Of a stretch of 64,000 bases of DNA, positions 49,077 through 61,908 are shown piece by piece. Where the stretch lies: NCBI GenBank assembly GCA_028994555.1, contig JARDVN010000001.1, positions 930,001 to 994,000 on the forward strand. Reading direction: 5' to 3'. Every line of letters begins with the position of its first letter. The stretch's first letter is position 1. The translations under genes and the position numbers were made by a program. Source of the DNA: Citrobacter amalonaticus (lineage in GTDB: Bacteria > Pseudomonadota > Gammaproteobacteria > Enterobacterales > Enterobacteriaceae). The notes below the pieces were generated by a model. That model was not told the origin of the DNA, ran no database searches, and worked only from the letters and a program-made list of their open reading frames with translations.

Positions 49077-50573
49077 ATGGCTCACCCACATTTATTAGCG
49101 GAAAGAATTTCCCGCCTGAGCAGCGCGCTGGAAAAAGGTCTCTATGAGCGCAGTCACGCTATTCGGCTTTGCCTGCTGGCCGCTCTCAGCGGCGAAAGCG
49201 TTTTCTTACTTGGACCTCCAGGGATCGCCAAAAGCCTGATTGCCCGCCGGCTGAAATATGCCTTCCAGAATGCGCGCGCGTTTGAATATCTGATGACGCG
49301 CTTCTCCACGCCGGAAGAGGTTTTTGGCCCGCTCTCTATTCAGGCGCTCAAAGATGAAGGTCGTTACGAACGCTTAACCGCCGGTTACCTTCCCGAAGCG
49401 GAAATCGTCTTTCTCGATGAAATCTGGAAAGCGGGTCCGGCAATCCTTAATACCCTGCTGACTGCCATTAACGAACGTCACTTTCGCAACGGCGCGCATG
49501 AAGAAAAAATCCCCATGCGCCTGCTGGTGGCCGCCTCCAACGAATTGCCGGAAGCAGACAGCAGTCTGGAAGCGTTGTACGACCGTATGCTGATCCGTCT
49601 GTGGCTGGACAAAGTGCAGGATAAAGCCAACTTTCGCTCCCTGTTGGTAAGTCAACAGGACGAAAGCGAAAACCCGGTACCCGCCTCACTACAGGTGAGC
49701 GATGAAGAGTATTACCGCTGGCAGAAAGACATTGGCGCGATTACGCTGCCCGATCATGTTTTTGAACTGATTTTTACGCTGCGCCAGCAACTGGATAATC
49801 TGCCGAATGCGCCTTACGTCTCAGACCGTCGCTGGAAAAAAGCGATTCGCCTGTTACAGGCCAGCGCCTTCTTTAGCGGGCGTGACGCCGTTGCCCCTAT
49901 CGATCTCATTCTGTTGAAGGATTGTCTGTGGTATGACGCTCAGAGCCTGAACCTGATGCAACAGCAGCTCGAAATATTGATGACCGGACACGCCTGGCAA
50001 CAGCAAACCATGCTGACGCGCCTCGGCGACATTGTTCAGCGACGCATTCAGTTGCAGCAACAACAAAGCGATAAAACCGCGTTTACCGTCCAGCGTCAGG
50101 GTGGCATGTTCAGCCGTCGTCCGCATTACGATTTGCCCGCCGAGATCACCGCGACAACTCTGACGCTACTCCTGCAAAAACCATTGAAATTGCACGATAT
50201 GGAAGTGATCCACATCGCTTTTGATCGCAGCGCGCTTGAGCAATGGCTGGCGAAAGGCGGCGAGATCCGCGGCAAACTCAACGGGATCGGTTTTGCCCAG
50301 ACGCTGAATATGGAAGTCGACAGCGCCCAGCATCTGGTTGTGCGTGATGTCAGTCTACAGGGCACACGACTGGCGCTTCCTGGTTCGTCGGAAGAAGCTA
50401 TGCCCGGCGAAATCAAGCAACAGCTGGAGGCGCTGGAAAACGACTGGCACCAGCAGCATACCCGCTTTAGCGAACAGCAAAAGTGCCTGTTTATTCATAG
50501 CGACTGGTTAGGTCGTATCGAGGCCAGCCTTCAGGATGTCGGTGAGCAGATCCGTCAGGCGCAACAATGCTGA
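49077..50573 (+). CDS. ravA: MoxR-type AAA+ ATPase RavA
   Basis: RavA is a hexameric MoxR-family ATPase that binds the inducible lysine decarboxylase and works with ViaA on respiratory complexes and aminoglycoside sensitivity. Walker A GPPGIAKS is at residues 46-53, Walker B VFLDEIWK near 110. I start at the ATG at 49077 ([15 protein letters not shown]), giving 498 residues as in E. coli, rather than the upstream ATGs. The stop overlaps viaA by seven bases. Confidence 0.96.
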   Translation: MAHPHLLAERISRLSSALEKGLYERSHAIRLCLLAALSGESVFLLGPPGIAKSLIARRLKYAFQNARAFEYLMTRFSTPEEVFGPLSIQALKDEGRYERLTAGYLPEAEIVFLDEIWKAGPAILNTLLTAINERHFRNGAHEEKIPMRLLVAASNELPEADSSLEALYDRMLIRLWLDKVQDKANFRSLLVSQQDESENPVPASLQVSDEEYYRWQKDIGAITLPDHVFELIFTLRQQLDNLPNAPYVSDRRWKKAIRLLQASAFFSGRDAVAPIDLILLKDCLWYDAQSLNLMQQQLEILMTGHAWQQQTMLTRLGDIVQRRIQLQQQQSDKTAFTVQRQGGMFSRRPHYDLPAEITATTLTLLLQKPLKLHDMEVIHIAFDRSALEQWLAKGGEIRGKLNGIGFAQTLNMEVDSAQHLVVRDVSLQGTRLALPGSSEEAMPGEIKQQLEALENDWHQQHTRFSEQQKCLFIHSDWLGRIEASLQDVGEQIRQAQQC

Positions 50574-52019
50574 CACTGGATACACTCAATGTCATGTTAG
50601 CCGTCAGTGAAGAGGGGATGATCGAAGAGATGATCCTCGCGCTGCTGGCCTCGCCGCAGTTGGCGATCTTTTTTGAAAAATTTCCCCGTCTGAAAGCGGC
50701 AATCACGGACGATCTACCGCGCTGGCGCGAAGCGCTTCGTCGTCGGCTAAAAGATGCACGCGTACCGCCAGAGTTAACGGAAGAGGTCATGTGCTACCAG
50801 CAAAGCCAACTTCTCTCCACCGCGCAGTTCATCGTCCAGCTCCCACAAATACTGACTTTATTGCACCGACTGCACTCGCCGTATGCCGGGCAGGCACAGC
50901 AACTGGTGGACAGCAACACGGTATTCACCCCCCGCTCTGCATACACTCTTTTTGCAGCGCTGGCGTTTAAGCCTGGTGGTGCAGGCCACCACGCTTAATC
51001 AGCAGCTGCTTGAAGAGGAGCGTGAGCAGTTGCTTAGCGAAGTTCAGGAACGAATGACCCTGAGCGGTCAACTGGATCCGGTTCTGGCAGAAAACGAAAC
51101 CGCTGCAGGCCGCCTGTGGGATATGAGCGCAGGCCAGCTCAGACGCGGTGATTATCAGTTGATCGTGAAGTATGGTGATTTTCTGAGCGAACAGCCGGAG
51201 TTGATGCGACTGGCAGAGCAACTGGGGCGCTCCAGAGAAGCCAAATCCGTTCCGCGAAAAGAGGCGCCGATGGAGACCTTCCGCACGCTGGTGCGCGAGC
51301 CCGCCACGGTTCCTGAGCAGGTTGATGGAATTCAGCAAAGTGACGATATTTTGCGTCTGTTGCCGCCGGAACTGGCCACGCTTGGCATAACAGAACTGGA
51401 ATATGAGTTCTACCGGCGGCTGGTGGAAAAACAACTGCTCACTTATCGTCTGCACGGTGAAGCCTGGCGCGAGAAGGTCACTGAACGACCGGTGTCTCAT
51501 CAGGATTTCGATGAACAGCCGCGCGGGCCGTTCATTGTGTGCGTTGACACCTCCGGCTCAATGGGCGGCTTTAATGAACAGTGCGCGAAGGCTTTTTGCC
51601 TCGCCCTGATGCGCATTGCCCTTGCCGATAACCGTCGCTGCTTCATTATGCTGTTTTCCACGGAAGTGGTGCGCTATGAGCTTTCCGGCCCACAAGGTAT
51701 TGAGCAGGCTATCCGCTTTCTTAGCCAACGCTTTCGCGGCGGTACGGATATCGCCAGCTGTTTTCGCGCCATTATTGAACGTATGCAGGGACGGGAGTGG
51801 TTTGATGCCGATGCGGTGGTGATTTCAGATTTTATCGCCCAGCGTTTGCCTGACGAAGTGGTGAGTAAAGTTGGAGAGCTGCAGCGTGTTCATCAACATC
51901 GCTTTCATGCAGTTGCGATGTCAGCACATGGCAAACCCGGCATCATGCGCATTTTCGATCATATCTGGCGCTTTGATACCGGGATGCGAAGCCGCCTGCT
52001 CAGACGCTGGCGGCGATAA
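50567..52019 (+). CDS. viaA: VWA-domain partner ViaA (one extra base)
   Basis: ViaA is the von Willebrand factor A partner of RavA. The MIDAS motif DTSGS, in [13 protein letters not shown], lies near residue 330. It starts at 50567 ([17 protein letters not shown]), overlapping the ravA end. Six C at 50928-50933 (five expected) break the frame; correction gives [19 protein letters not shown]. The corrected length is 483 residues, as in E. coli. Function depends on the RavA pairing. Confidence 0.94.
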
Positions 52020-52021
52020 GA

Positions 52022-53014
52022 TTACAGCAGAGAGGCGACGCTTTCACGAACCTGCGCAGGCCATACGCCGCACTGAACCTGACCAATGTGCGGCAGTTGC
52101 AGCAGCAGCATGGTTAAGCGCGACTGACCAATGCCGCCGCCGATGGTCTGCGGCATTTCACCGCGCAACAGCGCCTGGTGCCATTCCAGGCTCAGGCGAT
52201 CTTCATCACCGGTAAGCTTAAGTTGATGTTTCAGCGCGTCAGCATCAACACGAATCCCCATGGAAGAGAGTTCAAACGCATCTTCCAGCACCGGGTTCCA
52301 GACCAGAATATCGCCGTTCAGACCGGCATATCCCAGATCGGATGCGGAGCTCCAGTCATCATAGTCCGGCGCACGAACGTCATGGCGATGACCGTCGCTG
52401 AGCTTGCCGCCGATCCCCACCAGGAAGACCGCGCCTAACTCTTTGGCGATTGCCCGCTCACGACCTTTTGCATCAAGACCCGGATAACGGCTCAGTAATT
52501 CCTGGCTGTGAACGAAGTGGATCTGCTCTGGCAGGAACGGTGCCAGACCAAATTCTTCGCTTACCGCCGCTTCGGTCGCTTTAATTCCCGCCCAGATAGC
52601 CTCTACCGTGCTTTTCAGAGTGGAGAACTGACGCTCACCGTCGCCCATCACGCGTTCCCAGTCCCACTGATCGACATAGACCGAGTGGAGCGGGGAGAGA
52701 CGATCTTCATCCGGGCGCAGGGCTTTCATGTGCGTGTAGAGCCCTTCGCCGGCGCTAAAGTCGTGTTGTCCCAGTGTTTGACGCTTCCACTTCGCCAGCG
52801 AATGAACCACTTCGAACTGGGCATCTGGCAGCGCTTTCACTTTCACCTGCACCGCTTTTTCACAACCCGACAAGTTATCCTGCGTGCCATCCCCTACACG
52901 GCTGAGGATTGGTGCCTGGACTTCAATCAGACCCAGACGCTCCTCCAGTTGACGAGAGAAGTGAGATTTCACGAAGCTAATTTGGCGTTGTTTGGCAATG
53001 TAAGCGGTTTTCAT
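52022..53014 (-). CDS. asnA: Aspartate-ammonia ligase
   Basis: AsnA makes asparagine from aspartate, ammonia and ATP. It is a class II aminoacyl-tRNA-synthetase-like enzyme: [20 protein letters not shown] at the start and [15 protein letters not shown] (motif 3) near the C-terminus. Length is 330 residues, as in E. coli, with an intact frame. It is divergent from its activator asnC (150 bp apart) and convergent with viaA, the two stops being two bases apart. Confidence 0.97.
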   Translation of the reverse strand: MKTAYIAKQRQISFVKSHFSRQLEERLGLIEVQAPILSRVGDGTQDNLSGCEKAVQVKVKALPDAQFEVVHSLAKWKRQTLGQHDFSAGEGLYTHMKALRPDEDRLSPLHSVYVDQWDWERVMGDGERQFSTLKSTVEAIWAGIKATEAAVSEEFGLAPFLPEQIHFVHSQELLSRYPGLDAKGRERAIAKELGAVFLVGIGGKLSDGHRHDVRAPDYDDWSSASDLGYAGLNGDILVWNPVLEDAFELSSMGIRVDADALKHQLKLTGDEDRLSLEWHQALLRGEMPQTIGGGIGQSRLTMLLLQLPHIGQVQCGVWPAQVRESVASLL

Positions 53015-53164
53015 TTTTTTACTCCTGCGTCCTGTTGCCTATGATTAAGCAACAGAACGAGGGCAATATTCAATAATCAACAAACAAAAAGCCTGATTCG
53101 ATTTTGTTTCGTTAAAATTACCCGCTAAAATAGAGAGAATCATTAATACACATAAGAAAAAGCG

Positions 53165-53623
53165 ATGGAAAATTATCAGATCGACAATCTGGACCGTGGC
53201 ATTCTGGATGCCTTAATGGAAAATGCCCGTACCGCCTACGCCGAACTGGCAAAACAGTTTGGCGTCAGTCCGGGGACCATTCACGTTCGCGTTGAGAAAA
53301 TGAAGCAGGCGGGGATCATCACCGGCGCACGGATAGATGTCAGCCCAAAACAGCTTGGTTATGACGTCGGTTGCTTTATTGGCATCATCCTCAAAAGCGC
53401 TAAGGACTATCCTTCTGCACTGGCCAGACTGGAAAGCCTTGATGAAGTGACCGAGGCGTACTACACCACCGGTCACTACAGCATCTTTATTAAGGTTATG
53501 TGTCGGTCGATCGACGCACTCCAGCATGTACTTATCAACAAGATCCAAACAATTGATGAAATTCAGTCCACTGAGACGTTGATCGTCCTGCAGAACCCGA
53601 TCATGCGGACTATCAAGCCGTGA
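53165..53623 (+). CDS. asnC: Lrp-family regulator AsnC
   Basis: AsnC activates asnA and represses itself; asparagine relieves the activation. The N-terminal helix-turn-helix (AELAKQFGVSPGTIHVRVEKM, about residues 21-41) is followed by the RAM ligand-binding domain. Length is 152 residues, as in E. coli. The gene is intact and transcribed toward mioC and oriC. Confidence 0.97.
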   Translation: MENYQIDNLDRGILDALMENARTAYAELAKQFGVSPGTIHVRVEKMKQAGIITGARIDVSPKQLGYDVGCFIGIILKSAKDYPSALARLESLDEVTEAYYTTGHYSIFIKVMCRSIDALQHVLINKIQTIDEIQSTETLIVLQNPIMRTIKP

Positions 53624-53645
53624 TCGTCTTTTTTTAATCCCACAT

Positions 53646-53654
53646 TTTTCCACA
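53646..53654 (+). promoter_or_regulatory. DnaA-box-like site before mioC
   Basis: TTTTCCACA, one mismatch from the consensus TTATCCACA, lies about 60 bases before the mioC start. DnaA is known to repress the E. coli mioC promoter from boxes here, limiting transcription into oriC. Confidence 0.5.
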
Positions 53655-53712
53655 GGTAGATCCCAGCTCACTCACAGCGTACAATAGCCCTTCTTTTATT
53701 GGATGGGCTCGT

Positions 53713-54156
53713 ATGGCTGACATAACTCTCATTAGCGGAAGCACCCTTGGCGGCGCTGAATATGTTGCAGAACACCTGGCAGAAAAGCTGGAAGATGCCG
53801 GTTTTTCAACCGAAACCCTGCACGGTCCGCTATTAGAAGATCTTTCTGCCTCCGGGATCTGGCTGGTTATTAGCTCCACGCACGGCGCGGGAGACATTCC
53901 GGATAACCTTGTTCCTTTATATGAAGCTCTGCAGTCGCAAAAACCGGATCTGTTGCAGGTTCGTTTTGGCGCGATCGGTATCGGCAGTCGCGAATATGAC
54001 ACCTTCTGCGGCGCTATCGAGAAGATCGACGTGGAACTAAAGGAATCAGGGGCCAAACAAATTGGCGAAACGCTGAAGATCAACATCCTTGAACACGATA
54101 TTCCGGAAGATCCGGCAGAAGCCTGGCTGGGATCCTGGATTAATTTACTCAAATAA
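53713..54156 (+). CDS. mioC: Flavodoxin MioC
   Basis: MioC is an FMN-binding flavodoxin-like protein, reported to support biotin synthase in vitro. The phosphate-binding loop SGSTLGGAEYVAEHL (residues about 7-21) and the SSTHGAGDIPDN loop are visible. Length is 147 residues, as in E. coli. It ends 22 bases before the first DnaA box of oriC, and its transcription runs into the origin. Confidence 0.96.
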   Translation: MADITLISGSTLGGAEYVAEHLAEKLEDAGFSTETLHGPLLEDLSASGIWLVISSTHGAGDIPDNLVPLYEALQSQKPDLLQVRFGAIGIGSREYDTFCGAIEKIDVELKESGAKQIGETLKINILEHDIPEDPAEAWLGSWINLLK

Positions 54157-54178
54157 GTGTAAAGATCGTGCGATCGAG

Positions 54179-54446
54179 TGTGGATAACTCTGTCAGGAAG
54201 CTTGGATTAACCGGTAGTTATCCAAAGAACAACCGTTGTTCAGTTTTTGAGTTGTGTATAACCCTTCATTCTGCTCCCAGCTTATACGGACCAGGATCAC
54301 CGATCATTCACAGCTAATGATCCTTACCAACGTATTGATCTTAATGCCCGGATCCGGCTTATCCACAGGCTATGTCGATCCTAATAAGAGATCACAATAG
54401 AACAGATCTCTAAATAAAAAGATCTTCTTTTTAATACCCAGGATCC
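54179..54446 (-). other. oriC: Chromosomal replication origin oriC
   Basis: It carries the E. coli-type parts in reverse orientation. DnaA boxes: R4 at 54179-54187 (TGTGGATAA), R2 at 54218-54226 (TTATCCAAA), R3 at 54253-54261 (TGTGTATAA) and R1 at 54359-54367 (TTATCCACA). The unwinding element has three 13-mers: 54381-54393, 54396-54408 and 54412-54424, each starting GATCT on the minus strand. I count 12 GATC Dam/SeqA sites between 54160 and 54446. The flanks mioC and mnmG confirm it. Confidence 0.97.
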
Positions 54447-54535
54447 CGGGGTCTTTCTCCAGCGGCTAAAGTTGAGTAGAATCCACCGCCCGGGCTTCAC
54501 TCCATTTTCACACCGCGTTATGCGAGGCAATTACC

Positions 54536-56426
54536 ATGTTTTATCCGGATCCTTTTGACGTCATCATCATTGGCGGGGGTCATGCAGGCACTGAGGCCGC
54601 GATGGCCGCAGCGCGTATGGGTCAACAAACCCTGCTTTTGACACACAATATCGACACCCTGGGGCAGATGAGCTGCAACCCGGCGATCGGCGGTATTGGG
54701 AAGGGACACCTGGTAAAAGAAGTGGATGCGCTCGGTGGGCTGATGGCGAAAGCGATCGACCAGGCGGGTATTCAGTTTAGGATACTAAACGCGAGCAAAG
54801 GACCAGCCGTTCGCGCCACCCGAGCTCAGGCGGATCGGGTGCTGTATCGTCAGGCAGTACGCACTGCGCTGGAGAACCAGCCAAACCTGATGATCTTCCA
54901 GCAGGCGGTTGAAGATCTGATCGTTGAAAACGATCGTGTCGTTGGCGCCGTGACCCAGATGGGTTTGAAATTCCGCGCCAAAGCCGTGGTACTGACTGTC
55001 GGGACATTCCTTGACGGCAAAATTCATATTGGTCTGGATAATTACAGCGGTGGCCGTGCCGGCGATCCGCCGTCCATTCCGCTCTCTCGTCGTCTGCGCG
55101 AACTGCCGCTGCGCGTAAGCCGTCTTAAAACCGGCACGCCGCCGCGTATCGATGCGCGTACGATCAATTTCAGCGTGCTGGCGCAACAGCATGGCGACAA
55201 CCCTATGCCGGTCTTCTCGTTCATGGGCAATGCGGCCCAGCACCCACAGCAGGTGCCGTGCTATATCACGCACACCAATGAGAAAACGCATGATGTGATC
55301 CGCAATAATCTCGATCGTAGCCCGATGTATGCTGGTGTGATCGAAGGGATCGGTCCACGTTATTGCCCGTCGATCGAAGACAAAGTGATGCGCTTTGCCG
55401 ATCGTAATCAGCACCAGATCTTCCTGGAGCCGGAAGGACTAACCTCTAACGAAATTTACCCGAACGGGATCTCCACCAGCCTGCCTTTCGACGTGCAGAT
55501 GCAGATTGTCCGCTCCATGGAAGGGATGGAGAATGCGAAAATTGTCCGTCCGGGTTATGCCATTGAGTATGACTTTTTCGATCCGCGTGACCTGAAACCG
55601 ACGCTGGAAAGCAAGTTCATTCAGGGCCTGTTTTTTGCCGGACAAATTAACGGCACCACGGGTTACGAAGAAGCTGCTGCGCAGGGGCTGCTTGCAGGGC
55701 TCAACGCCGCGCGTCTGTCTGCCGACAAAGACGGCTGGGCGCCGACGCGTTCTCAGGCTTATCTCGGCGTACTGGTCGACGACCTCTGCACCTTGGGCAC
55801 CAAAGAACCCTACCGCATGTTCACCTCGCGCGCCGAATACCGCCTGATGCTGCGTGAAGATAACGCCGATCTGCGTCTGACCGAAATGGGGCGTGAACTG
55901 GGTCTGGTGGATGATGAACGTTGGGCTCGCTTCAACGAGAAGCTGGAGAATATCGAACGTGAACGCCAGCGTCTGAAATCCACCTGGGTTAACCCAACCG
56001 CTGAATCGGCTGGTGAAGTGAACGCTCACCTTACCGCGCCGCTGTCTCGTGAAGCCAGTGGTGAAGATCTGCTGCGTCGTCCGGAAATGACCTATGCACA
56101 GCTCACGGCCCTGACTCCGTTTGCCCCCCGCACTGGAAGATGTGCAGGCCGCTGAGCAGGTTGAAATCCAGGTGAAATACGAAGGCTATATCGCGCGTCA
56201 GCAGGATGAGATTGAAAAACAGCAGCGCAATGAAAACACGCTGCTGCCTGCAACGCTGGATTATCGTCAGGTATCCGGCCTGTCGAACGAAGTGATTGCT
56301 AAGCTGAACGATCACAAACCGGTCTCGATCGGTCAGGCATCGCGTATCTCCGGCGTTACCCCTGCTGCCATCTCCATTCTGCTGGTATGGCTGAAAAAAC
56401 AGGGTATGCTGCGCCGCAGCGCATAA
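54536..56426 (+). CDS. mnmG: tRNA uridine-5-carboxymethylaminomethyl modification enzyme MnmG (one extra base)
   Basis: MnmG (GidA) works with MnmE to add the cmnm5 group at U34 of several tRNAs. The FAD motif [10 protein letters not shown] is at residues 13-22, and two conserved cysteine regions follow. It starts at 54536 ([15 protein letters not shown]). Six C at 56124-56129 (five expected) break the frame at TPFAPALEDVQ. The corrected length is 629 residues, as in E. coli. Its transcription starts next to oriC and is thought to aid initiation. Confidence 0.95.
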
Positions 56427-56437
56427 TGTGTTGAACG

Positions 56438-56467
56438 TTGCCCGGTAGCCCTTCGCTTACCGGGCAA
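56438..56467. repeat. REP-like hairpin between mnmG and rsmG
   Basis: TTGCCCGGTAGC and GCTTACCGGGCAA pair with one bulge around a short loop. It may protect or partly terminate the mnmG transcript before rsmG; it has no long T run. Confidence 0.5.
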
Positions 56468-56490
56468 ATTATTTAGAACAGGTATTCACC

Positions 56491-57114
56491 GTGCTCAACA
56501 AACTTTCTCGCCTGCTGGCAGACGCCGGCATTTCGCTTACCGATCACCAGAAAAATCAGCTGATTGCGTATGTTGAGATGCTGCACAAATGGAACAAAGC
56601 GTACAACCTGACCTCTGTGCGGGATCCCAACGAGATGCTGGTTCGTCACATTCTCGACAGCATTATCGTTGCGCCGTACTTGCAGGGTGAGCGTTTTATT
56701 GATGTTGGTACCGGACCGGGATTGCCGGGCATACCGTTGTCCATTGTGCGTCCGCAAGCGCATTTCACCCTGCTCGACAGTCTGGGTAAACGCGTGCGTT
56801 TCCTGCGTCAGGTCCAGCATGAGCTGAAACTGGAGAACGTCACGCCTGTGCAAAGTCGTGTTGAAGATTTTCCCGCGGAGCCACCATTTGATGGCGTGAT
56901 CAGCCGGGCGTTCGCTTCACTCAATGACATGGTGAGCTGGTGTCACCACCTGCCAGGCGAGAAGGGCTGCTTTTATGCGCTGAAAGGTCAGTTACCGGAA
57001 GACGAGATTGCATCTCTCCCCGCAGGATTTTGCGTCGAATCTGTTGTTAAACTGCAGGTTCCGCATCTGGAAGGTGAGCGCCATCTGGTGGTGATTAAGC
57101 CAAACAAAATTTAA
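56491..57114 (+). CDS. rsmG: 16S rRNA (guanine527-N7)-methyltransferase
   Basis: RsmG (GidB) methylates G527 of 16S rRNA using S-adenosylmethionine; loss gives low-level streptomycin resistance. The SAM-binding motif [15 protein letters not shown] is near residue 69-83. It starts at 56491 with GTG and reads [16 protein letters not shown]. Length is 207 residues, as in E. coli. It is co-directional with mnmG, 64 bases apart. Confidence 0.96.
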   Translation: MLNKLSRLLADAGISLTDHQKNQLIAYVEMLHKWNKAYNLTSVRDPNEMLVRHILDSIIVAPYLQGERFIDVGTGPGLPGIPLSIVRPQAHFTLLDSLGKRVRFLRQVQHELKLENVTPVQSRVEDFPAEPPFDGVISRAFASLNDMVSWCHHLPGEKGCFYALKGQLPEDEIASLPAGFCVESVVKLQVPHLEGERHLVVIKPNKI

Positions 57115-57729
57115 TATTTATCAAAAAAAAATAGAGAAAAAAAGGGATTTTTCTTGTTAAAACACTGAGTCATTTTTGCCGATATAAGTCGTTACACTTT
57201 ACGTCACGTTTACTGTCTCTTATCAACAGAGCAACGTGGCTTTTTTTGGTTAAAGACAAAATTAGTCAACACTGAAAATATCAGGCTGCTAAAAATCCAG
57301 GCAGAGAATCACTCTTGAATGTTGAAATTTTATTAAAAATGTCAATGGTTGGTTTTTAACATGTAATCGGTCGTTTTTAAAAGAGTGAGTGATTTTAGGC
57401 TTAAATATCAGAAAGTTGAAAAGGCATCATTTGCCAAGTAAATAAATACTGCCGGGGCGAATATGCTCAATATGTGATCTGAAGCACGCTTTAACACCAG
57501 TGTTTACGCGCCATTTGCAGTTTTGCATGATCGTTCACAGTTTGGCTAAAAGTCATAAATGTGGGCCAGGGAAAAATATTTAAACATTTATTCACCTTTT
57601 AGCTACTTATTGTTTGAAATCACGAGGGCGCACCGTATAATTTGACCGCTTTTTGATGCTTGACTCTAAGCCTTAAAGAACGTTTTATACGACACGCGGC
57701 ATACCTCGAAGTGAGCAGGAGTTAAAAAC
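57115..57729 (+). other. Long intergenic region rsmG-atpI
   Basis: About 615 bases without a gene, AT-rich. A likely terminator for rsmG is seen around 57206-57248: an imperfect hairpin with ACGTT/AACGT and CTGT/ACAG arms followed by seven T. The rest up to the atp promoter at 57614 shows no recognisable ORF, tRNA or repeat. E. coli has a gap of similar size here. Confidence 0.6.
57614..57641 (+). promoter_or_regulatory. ATP synthase operon promoter
   Basis: TTGAAA (57614-57619) and TATAAT (57636-57641) separated by 16 bases, about 90 bases before atpI. It is the best sigma-70 match in the region and fits the main atp promoter. Confidence 0.7.
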
Positions 57730-57732
57730 GTG

Positions 57733-58939
<1,207 letters not shown>

Positions 58940-58967
58940 TTTACCAACACTACTACGTTTTAACTGA

Positions 58968-59237
<270 letters not shown>

Positions 59238-59285
59238 TGAATTAAGAGCAATATCAGAACGTTAACTAGATAGAGGCATTGTGCT

Positions 59286-59756
59286 GTGAATCTTAACGCA
59301 ACAATCCTCGGCCAGGCCATCGCGTTTGTCCTGTTTGTTCTGTTCTGCATGAAGTATGTATGGCCGCCGTTAATGGCTGCCATCGAGAAGCGTCAAAAAG
59401 AAATTGCTGACGGTCTTGCTTCTGCTGAACGCGCACACAAGGATCTTGACCTTGCAAAGGCCAGCGCGACCGACCAGCTGAAAAAAGCGAAGGCGGAAGC
59501 TCAGGTAATCATCGAGCAGGCGAACAAACGTCGCGCTCAGATCCTGGACGAAGCCAAAACGGAAGCAGAACAGGAACGTACTAAAATCGTGGCCCAGGCG
59601 CAGGCGGAAATTGATGCCGAGCGTAAACGTGCCCGTGAAGAGCTGCGTAAGCAAGTTGCTATCCTGGCTGTTGCTGGCGCCGAGAAGATCATCGAACGTT
59701 CCGTGGATGAAGCTGCTAACAGCGACATCGTGGATAAACTTGTCGCTGAACTGTAA
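59286..59756 (+). CDS. atpF: ATP synthase Fo subunit b
   Basis: Subunit b is the peripheral stalk: one N-terminal membrane helix ([19 protein letters not shown], about residues 10-28) followed by a long, highly charged helix that dimerises and reaches subunit delta. GTG start at 59286 ([10 protein letters not shown]). Length is 156 residues, as in E. coli. Intact. Confidence 0.97.
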   Translation: MNLNATILGQAIAFVLFVLFCMKYVWPPLMAAIEKRQKEIADGLASAERAHKDLDLAKASATDQLKKAKAEAQVIIEQANKRRAQILDEAKTEAEQERTKIVAQAQAEIDAERKRAREELRKQVAILAVAGAEKIIERSVDEAANSDIVDKLVAEL

Positions 59757-59770
59757 GGAGGGAGGGGCTG

Positions 59771-60304
59771 ATGTCTGAATTTGTTACGGTAGCTCGCCCC
59801 TACGCCAAAGCAGCTTTTGACTTTGCCGTCGAACACCAAAGTGTAGAGCGCTGGCAGGACATGCTGGCGTTTGCCGCCGAGGTGACGAAGAACGAACAAA
59901 TGGCCGAGCTTCTCTCTGGCGCACTGGCGCCGGAAACACTCGCTGGGTCGTTTATCGCAGTTTGCGGTGAGCAACTGGACGAAAACGGTCAGAACCTGAT
60001 TAAGGTAATGGCTGAGAATAACCGTCTGAACGCGCTCCCGGATGTTCTTGAGCAGTTTATTCACCTTCGTGCCGCGAGTGAGTCTATCTCTGAGGTAGAA
60101 GTCACTTCCGCGAACGAACTGAGTGAAGAACAGCTTGCGAAGATTAGCGCTGCGATGGAAAAACGTCTGTCACGCAAAGTTAAGCTGAATTGCAAAATCG
60201 ATAAGTCTGTAATGGCAGGCGTAATCATCCGTGCGGGTGATATGGTCATTGATGGCAGCGTACGCGGCCGTCTTGAACGCCTTGCAGACGTCTTGCAGTC
60301 TTAA
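59771..60304 (+). CDS. atpH: ATP synthase F1 subunit delta
   Basis: Subunit delta (OSCP) joins the peripheral stalk to the top of the alpha-beta hexamer. It begins [20 protein letters not shown] and ends with the typical [20 protein letters not shown]. Length is 177 residues, as in E. coli. A GGAGGG ribosome-binding site lies just before the ATG, 14 bases after the atpF stop. Confidence 0.97.
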   Translation: MSEFVTVARPYAKAAFDFAVEHQSVERWQDMLAFAAEVTKNEQMAELLSGALAPETLAGSFIAVCGEQLDENGQNLIKVMAENNRLNALPDVLEQFIHLRAASESISEVEVTSANELSEEQLAKISAAMEKRLSRKVKLNCKIDKSVMAGVIIRAGDMVIDGSVRGRLERLADVLQS

Positions 60305-60316
60305 GGGGACTGGAGC

Positions 60317-61858
60317 ATGCAACTGAATTCCACCGAAATCAGCGAACTGATCAAGCAGCGCATTGCTCAGTTCAATGTTGTGAGTGAAGCTCACAACGAA
60401 GGTACTATTGTTTCTGTAAGTGACGGTGTTATCCGCATTCACGGCCTGGCCGATTGTATGCAGGGTGAGATGATTTCCCTGCCGGGTAACCGTTACGCTA
60501 TCGCACTGAACCTGGAGCGCGACTCCGTGGGTGCAGTGGTGATGGGTCCATACGCTGACCTCGCCGAAGGTATGAAGGTTAAGTGTACGGGTCGTATTCT
60601 GGAAGTTCCGGTTGGCCGCGGCCTGCTGGGCCGTGTGGTGAACACCCTGGGTTTCCCGATTGACGGTAAAGGTCCGGTTGATAACGATGGCTTCTCGCCA
60701 ATCGAAGTTATCGCACCGGGCGTAATCGAACGTCAGTCCGTCGATCAGCCGGTGCAGACCGGTTATAAATCCGTTGATGCCATGATCCCAATCGGTCGTG
60801 GTCAGCGTGAATTGATCATCGGTGACCGTCAGACCGGTAAAACCGCGATGGCAATCGATGCCATCATCAACCAGCGTGACTCCGGCATCAAATGTGTGTA
60901 CGTGGCTATCGGCCAGAAAGCGTCCACCATTTCTAACGTGGTTCGTAAACTGGAAGAACATGGCGCACTGTCTAACACCATCGTTGTGGTAGCGACTGCG
61001 TCTGAATCTGCCGCACTGCAATACCTGGCGCCGTATGCCGGTTGCGCAATGGGCGAATACTTCCGTGACCGCGGTGAAGATGCGCTGATCGTATACGATG
61101 ACCTGTCTAAACAGGCTGTTGCTTACCGTCAGGTTTCCCTGCTGCTCCGTCGTCCGCCAGGACGTGAAGCATTCCCGGGCGACGTGTTCTACCTCCACTC
61201 CCGTCTGCTGGAGCGCGCATCCCGCGTTAACGCGGAATACGTTGAGAACTTCACCAAGGGTGAAGTGAAAGGTAAAACCGGCTCCCTGACCGCTCTGCCG
61301 ATTATCGAAACCCAGGCGGGTGACGTTTCTGCGTTCGTTCCGACCAACGTAATTTCCATTACCGATGGTCAGATCTTCCTGGAAACTAACCTGTTCAACT
61401 CCGGTATTCGTCCGGCAGTTAACCCGGGTATCTCCGTATCTCGTGTAGGTGGTGCTGCTCAGACCAAGATCATCAAGAAACTGTCCGGTGGTATCCGTAC
61501 CGCGCTGGCACAGTATCGTGAACTGGCTGCGTTCTCTCAGTTCGCATCCGATCTGGACGAAGCAACCCGTAAACAGCTGAGCCACGGTCAGAAAGTGACC
61601 GAACTGCTGAAACAGAAACAGTATGCCCCTATGTCTGTAGCACAGCAGGGTGTGGTTCTGTTCGCGGCTGAACGCGGTTACCTCGAAGATGTGGAACTGG
61701 CGAAAATCGGTAGTTTTGAAGCCGCTCTGCTGGCTTACGTCGACCGTGACCATGCTCCGCTGATGCAAGAAATCAACCAGACTGGTAACTATAACGACGA
61801 AATCGAAGGCAAGCTGAAAGCTATCCTCGATTCCTTCAAAGCAACCCAGTCCTGGTAA
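60317..61858 (+). CDS. atpA: ATP synthase F1 subunit alpha
   Basis: The alpha subunit binds nucleotide at the non-catalytic sites of F1. Walker A GDRQTGKT lies near residue 169-176; the C-terminal DELSEED-type region belongs to beta, while alpha shows the typical [17 protein letters not shown]. Length is 513 residues, as in E. coli, intact. A long open frame on the opposite strand of this gene is a codon-usage shadow. Confidence 0.98.
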   Translation: MQLNSTEISELIKQRIAQFNVVSEAHNEGTIVSVSDGVIRIHGLADCMQGEMISLPGNRYAIALNLERDSVGAVVMGPYADLAEGMKVKCTGRILEVPVGRGLLGRVVNTLGFPIDGKGPVDNDGFSPIEVIAPGVIERQSVDQPVQTGYKSVDAMIPIGRGQRELIIGDRQTGKTAMAIDAIINQRDSGIKCVYVAIGQKASTISNVVRKLEEHGALSNTIVVVATASESAALQYLAPYAGCAMGEYFRDRGEDALIVYDDLSKQAVAYRQVSLLLRRPPGREAFPGDVFYLHSRLLERASRVNAEYVENFTKGEVKGKTGSLTALPIIETQAGDVSAFVPTNVISITDGQIFLETNLFNSGIRPAVNPGISVSRVGGAAQTKIIKKLSGGIRTALAQYRELAAFSQFASDLDEATRKQLSHGQKVTELLKQKQYAPMSVAQQGVVLFAAERGYLEDVELAKIGSFEAALLAYVDRDHAPLMQEINQTGNYNDEIEGKLKAILDSFKATQSW

Positions 61859-61908
61859 CGTCTGGCGGCTTGTCTTAGGACAGGCCGCAAGGCATTGAGG
61901 AGAAGCTC

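Noticed and set aside
60170..61768. A 532-codon open frame on the minus strand across atpA
   Set aside because: atpA on the plus strand is a perfect family match with the expected length. Long antisense frames are common in highly biased genes, and this one has no recognisable domain.
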